Shown here one piece after another: positions 5,038-5,124 of a DNA stretch of 5,124 nt. The stretch lies in contig CAKTFI010000072.1 of NCBI GenBank assembly GCA_934555865.1, positions 1 through 5,124 of the forward strand, in the 5' to 3' direction. This DNA is from an uncultured Christensenellaceae bacterium (GTDB lineage Bacteria > Bacillota > Clostridia > Christensenellales > Christensenellaceae). The notes below the pieces were generated by a model. That model had not been told where the DNA came from, ran no database searches, and saw only the letters and a program-made list of their open reading frames with translations. The translations under genes and the position numbers were made by a program. Position 1 is the stretch's first letter; every line of letters starts with the position of its first letter.

Positions 5038-5124
5038 ACCAAATGGAGAGAGATTTGTTTTTGCTGCATTGGACTCTGAACGCGCTTGCTTGAATGCAAA
5101 AAATAAGATTTATTTTGCGGGAAA
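5038..5124. other. AT-rich intergenic end of window, no gene seen
   Basis: No open frame with a ribosome binding site and no RNA gene is visible in these 87 bases. An inverted repeat with seven-base arms, AAAATAA (5100-5106) and TTATTTT (5110-5116), lies near the window edge. It could belong to the upstream region of the next gene, but no convincing promoter can be defined. Confidence 0.5.

Noticed and set aside
5086..5114. Promoter near the right window edge (TTGCTT and TTTATT, 17-base spacer)
   Set aside because: The -10 box is a poor match in AT-rich sequence and no gene start is visible before the window ends.
4999..5124. Integration (att) site of a mobile element at the tRNA-Leu 3' end
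   Set aside because: tRNA-Leu genes are common integration sites, but no repeat of the tRNA 3' end, integrase or phage gene is visible in the window; the tRNA is followed at once by its own terminator.

Overview
The window reads as a chromosomal stretch from a GC-rich member of the Bacillota, most likely a Clostridia relative of gut type. That is an inference. It rests on the strong GGAGG-type ribosome binding sites, sigma-A-like promoters, hairpin-plus-T-tract terminators, a RelP/YwaC-type small alarmone synthetase and a tRNA with encoded CCA. No phage, insertion sequence or CRISPR array is visible.

Left part, + strand. The window opens inside the nucleotide-binding domain of an ABC exporter (1-339), closed by a clear terminator (351-382). 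An extended -10 promoter (408-435) then drives three genes joined by ATGA stop/start overlaps: a VanX-type D-Ala-D-Ala dipeptidase (467-1144), a TatD-family metal hydrolase (1141-1911) and a TcdA-type E1-like enzyme that makes cyclic t6A in tRNA (1908-2621). All catalytic or metal-binding residues expected of these families are present. The joint expression of a cell-wall dipeptide hydrolase, a hydrolase often linked to nucleic-acid quality control and a tRNA-modifying enzyme is not explained by a single pathway.

Middle. The roughly 460 bases after tcdA hold no intact gene. They contain the decayed remains of a heavy-metal P-type ATPase (about 2661-3010): a fragment around the actuator domain with one in-frame stop, two +1 frameshifts, a TGES-to-TGKS change and a probable internal deletion. 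A bidirectional terminator (3080-3116) closes the convergent units.

Right part, - strand. A DUF308/HdeD-type six-helix membrane protein (3838-4404) and a RelP-like small alarmone synthetase (3116-3817) form a two-gene operon, promoter at 4465-4493. This pairs (p)ppGpp production with an envelope protein of a family linked to stress.

Far right, + strand. A divergent promoter (4569-4597) drives an unrecognised 89-residue protein with a predicted coiled coil (4621-4890). A 16-bp AT-rich palindrome lies between the two divergent promoters. A tRNA-Leu(UAG) gene (4915-4998) follows, with its own promoter embedded in the last codons of the small gene and a strong terminator (5001-5037). The last 87 bases hold no gene.

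I do not see a wholly new defence or mobile system. The most rewarding items are the ATPase relic with its palindrome-associated frameshifts, the alarmone synthetase/DUF308 operon, and the coupled vanX-like/tatD/tcdA operon.
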